DNA from: Dolomedes plantarius
Taxonomy: Eukaryota > Arthropoda > Arachnida > Araneae > Dolomedidae
Assembly (NCBI GenBank): GCA_907164885.2
Contig: OU015496.1
Location: 139,516,034 to 139,580,033 of the forward strand
Direction: 5' to 3'
DNA length: 64,000 bases
Shown here piece after piece: positions 60,660 through 64,000 of this stretch. A program made the translations under genes and the position numbers. The number at the start of each line of letters is the position of its first letter. The first letter of the stretch is position 1. A model generated the notes under the pieces. That model was not told where the DNA came from. It made no database searches and worked only from the letters and a program-made list of their open reading frames with translations.

Positions 60660-60800
60660 AAGAATCCCGAATAAAGCTTGAACGTTTCTGTGTAGTCCCT
60701 CTCATAGGGAGCATTGCTGGCTCACCTATATGGAGCTCCTATAATAAAGTATATCCAGTAAACTGCGGTGAATAACAAAAGGTGAATGTCTAACGACAAG
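60660..60800 (+). repeat. tRNA-derived SINE (copy 3, 5'-truncated)
   Basis: Homologous to the body of the 7.75-7.98 kb SINE. Shared strings include ctcatagggagcattgctgg and cctataataaagta against cccataataaggta. The tRNA head is missing; only the end of the B box (agaatcccgaataaag) remains. Confidence 0.7.
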
Positions 60801-60814
60801 TGCCTCAGCATTAG

Positions 60815-60838
60815 ACACACACACACACACACACACAA
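60815..60838. repeat. (CA)n microsatellite
   Basis: A short CA run next to the 3' side of the SINE fragment; possibly its tail. Confidence 0.9.
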
Positions 60839-60839
60839 A

Positions 60840-63800
60840 ACAAAACAAAAAACTTTTCAAAAAGGGGTAGTGTTAATTTTAAAATAAATACATTTGTATA
60901 TTTTTTCTAAAATTTTTCATGACTTCGAACCAGTTTCTAGAAATTTAAGTAAACTCAATCACTATTAAGCATCATGAATCTTCAAATTACAGAGTACTTT
61001 TAGTCCTTAAGCACACACCATGAAAGCCTTTCATTTTCAGAATTATTATATACTTGTTATCATTATTGTCATTATTATTATTATTGTTATTATTATTGTT
61101 AGCAAATTTTTGAAAGGTCTCAAGATGAAATGGATGTTTTTCTTCACTTTTCTGTTCAAGACAAAAATTGCTATATACTGAAAGAATCGTTTGATACCAT
61201 GTCCTCAGATAAGTTTTTTTAAAAACAATATAGTCATATTTTGACTTTAAATGATGAAATATCCTCCAAATTAAACAGTTTTGTAATTGAGAGCTTTTTT
61301 TAATTGAGAGCTTTATTGGACAACAAAGGCGCTGTATTGATAATGAAATTCTTGACGCATAGAAATACTATGAAATAAATTGGAGCAATAAATTGAGAAA
61401 AAGGCCCATGTTCCTTTTTTTACACTCTACTAATAAAGGATAATGATGTCAAATGGGTGTTTCCAACACGTTCCACCTCACAAAATCTCCAGGTGGTATA
61501 GACATGACATTAAAATGATAAGACAATGCAATGATCATATGATGGCACCCATTTTTTTCATCCCCTCTATAGGAAAGAGCATAATTTATTAAAACACTAT
61601 TATATGACTACCTCTAAGTATGTTTATCAGTTACAATTTTCAAGAAATTACTTCTCAAATATTTATATATGGAGGGCTCAGAGTTAAACATCTCCACTTT
61701 TTTGTCATTTAGTACCAACACTGCCGTAGAAAAGTATAAACATTCTAATTTTCAATGCAACAGGGAACCAAGTCAGTAGTATAAATTTTACGTCATTGAA
61801 GTGGGAAATACAAACAGAAGTCAATGGTTGATCAATACATTTGTTCAACTTAAAGATCAGTTTTCTCAGAACTGACTCCCATGGAGTTGGTTTACTTTAA
61901 CTCTTAGACCTCCATACACACCATCGTACCCACATTCAAGTATTTCCCTTTTAATTCACTCATAAAACTCCCAAACTCTGAGTAAGTGGGCTTGATATAT
62001 TTCTCCAATATGAATTTCAGGTGATGTACAACATACGTATTGAGACATGCACCATGCGTGTAGAACAACGTACTCATTTGATAACTCTGTTTCTTCCATG
62101 CCTTAAAAGTTAAGCAGTCAAAGGCAATAAGATAATTTCTTGTACCCAATATATTCCTAGGTTAGAAAAATCGAAGCATATCATGGGAAAACAGATTTAA
62201 ACATAATCACCATATTTTTTTAAAAGGATAAACATCGTTCTTCTAATAAAACACGTCACCTCTGTTTCCAGTATTAGCAATTATTAATGCTGTTTGTTCC
62301 ACCTGGTTAACTTCAACTTTTATTGGCCAAAACTCTTATTCGTTTCCCGTTCGTGAAGCGCAATGCAGTTTTTATTCCTTTCAAAGTGCCATTCTGCAGT
62401 TTTACTATCTTAAACAAAACTGAATTTGCTTTTTAGAAGACATATCAATAAAATAAGAAATGGTAAGTTTTGTTTTAGCTATTTTACAGAGAATAAGATA
62501 TTGCAACTGGGCGTGCTCTGTGAATTTTGTCAGTGATGTCCTGGTCGTAAAATATTGCAGTACTATTTTTTTTAAAACAATTTTCTTAAAGTACTTTCCA
62601 GTCATCATTCTCGGCAATGCTTTGTAAAAACTTGCACAGCCCTCTAACAAGTTCAAACGTAATCAAGGGAATCTATATGTAGCGAGAATGACTCAGACAA
62701 AGACGGAGCTATTTAAGAAGATGAAGAAGGGAATCGAGAGATAGAGTTTTCCAATCTTCAGAGGAGAGATGTCAAGGTATCTCTTGAAGAAGCTTCCCTG
62801 GAGACGAAATAAAGTCTAATTATTGTCTAGAGATCTATAGCTCCAAAATATTTTTTTTAAAAATTTGTGATACCGATTTCTAAAACTGCATAATTCACAG
62901 AAAACATTCTTAGAAAAAATAATCCTTAAATTATTCGCTATAGAAAATTAGTAATCTTTTAAAGCGAAATTCAAGAGCTTATTAATTTTTCATCACCAAG
63001 AGCTGAGCAAGAGATTGCAGACAGTGCAAACCGGAGGAAAGATAGCGCTTAGAAATTGTTGCCATTCCCATTCAGAATGGTGGAAGCTGAAAACATGAAA
63101 AATGGATCTGAGGGGCAAAACAAGAACATCGGGACACGGACACACACACACATACACACACCAAAAAAAATGAACGAAGATATACCTGATGAAATATAAC
63201 AGAAGGAAAAAAAGAAATATTTAACAGCCCTTTAGACTGGATGGATATTATATACTAATTTTTCCATTCCATTTTATTCTCGAGATCTCTCTTAGTACCT
63301 CGTTTCCCCAGTACTTCTTGTTTACTTTACTCTTTTCAGCTTTTCTAGTTGGAAATATTCACCTTTCACAATTTTTTTTTGAGAAATTATAACACACGTT
63401 ATGAGCTATATTATTCCTGCCATTGCTTGCACTGTGTGCGTTTTCTTGCTTAATTCTTCTAATGCTGTTTCGAAATAAAAAGAAAACAGGCAGTGCATGA
63501 TAACGAGTATTAACATGCATAACTAAAAAATTACAATTAATCCAATATCTTTTAGATTGTATAAAAAGCTAGATTGCTATTGAAATATAAACTTTTTCCA
63601 CCGGCCAGTTGTTTTCTCGATTATTCCATGTTGGAATCCACTTGTTTAGAGTGCTGAAAGTTCAGCAACCGATACAGACATAATTATGGCAGGTTAGCTA
63701 TACGTATCCAGAAGGTAATGATAAAGATTGAGGTTACAGTTGTTTAGTTAGTTTTGATTCAGGGGTGTCATCTTCCCCTGGAAATCTTATAGTTCATTTC

Positions 63801-64000
63801 ATATCGTTAGTTGGGTATTTTGCCCTATCATCTTTAGTTTGAACTCTGGAATGGTAATAAACAGTCTGGATTTTTAGTGTAACTTTACCACAGCATTTTT
63901 GAAAGTCTCTAATCAACTTTGTTAAAACATAGATTTTTGTATCTATTAACTTTTAAAAATAATACAACATACTTAAAAGCGTCTGACTGCTAATAAACAT
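60840..64000. other. AT-rich non-coding stretch
   Basis: Includes short (ATT)n near 61070-61100 and (CA)n near 63140-63160. Minus frames at 61904-62149 (81 codons) and 62405-62656 (83 codons) show no known domain. I cannot exclude that the first is a decayed coding fragment. Confidence 0.4.

Noticed and set aside
61904..62149. 81-codon minus-strand ORF as a gene fragment
   Set aside because: Composition looks slightly protein-like, but no family is recognisable and neighbouring frames are closed.

Overview
This 64-kb window is AT-rich, intron- or intergenic-type DNA from an animal genome. It has almost no protein-coding sequence. It is full of (AT)n microsatellites, tRNA-derived SINEs, Tc1-, pogo/Tigger- and Harbinger-type DNA transposons, TTAA-flanked miniature elements, Helitron/DINE-like repeats and one LTR retrotransposon. 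The two Tc1-family transposases look like copies I associate with spider genomes, so I infer an arachnid, probably a spider. The window alone does not prove this.

Layout. 0-21 kb: AT-rich background with a short hairpin (176-260), a GC-rich SINE (2.8-3.2 kb), a long fold-back palindrome (4.5-5.3 kb), two tRNA-headed SINEs (7.8 and 8.5 kb), a widely spaced pair of near-identical inverted repeats (8.03 and 10.5 kb), and an isolated GC-rich block that looks like a conserved non-coding element (16.6-17.1 kb). 21.3-24.9 kb: a complete LTR retrotransposon on the minus strand, with 435-bp LTRs that look identical, a 5-bp target duplication (ACCTT), a tRNA-Lys-type primer site, and one intact 685-aa Gag-type ORF. 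It has no protease, reverse transcriptase, RNase H or integrase. 25-36 kb: microsatellites, tandem duplications, and a ~1-kb repeat ending in a TTAA-flanked miniature element. 35.6-47.3 kb: a cluster of elements made of two inverted Helitron/DINE-like copies, a Tc1 element inserted at the tip of one of them, a Harbinger-type MITE, a Tigger element sitting inside a microsatellite, a second Tc1 element, and a second GC-rich non-coding block (45.8-46.3 kb). 49-53.7 kb: the inverted partner of the 30-kb repeat and two more TTAA elements. 56.4-57.3 kb: a GC-rich, promoter-like region leading on the minus strand into a probable first coding exon with a strong splice donor. 57.9-60.3 kb: a candidate 2.4-kb element with terminal inverted repeats. 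The rest holds nothing I can name.

The only probable host gene starts on the minus strand near 56.6 kb. If real, its first intron runs to lower coordinates. No later exon is recognisable, so the intron could cover most of the window, and the GC-rich blocks at 16.6 and 45.8 kb would be candidate intronic enhancers. The exon encodes a Pro/His/Gln-rich N-terminus of the kind seen in developmental transcription factors, but I cannot name the gene.

The most unusual item is the gag-only LTR retrotransposon. It appears recent (identical LTRs, intact ORF, intact target duplication) yet encodes no enzymes, so it must have been mobilised by a partner element in trans.
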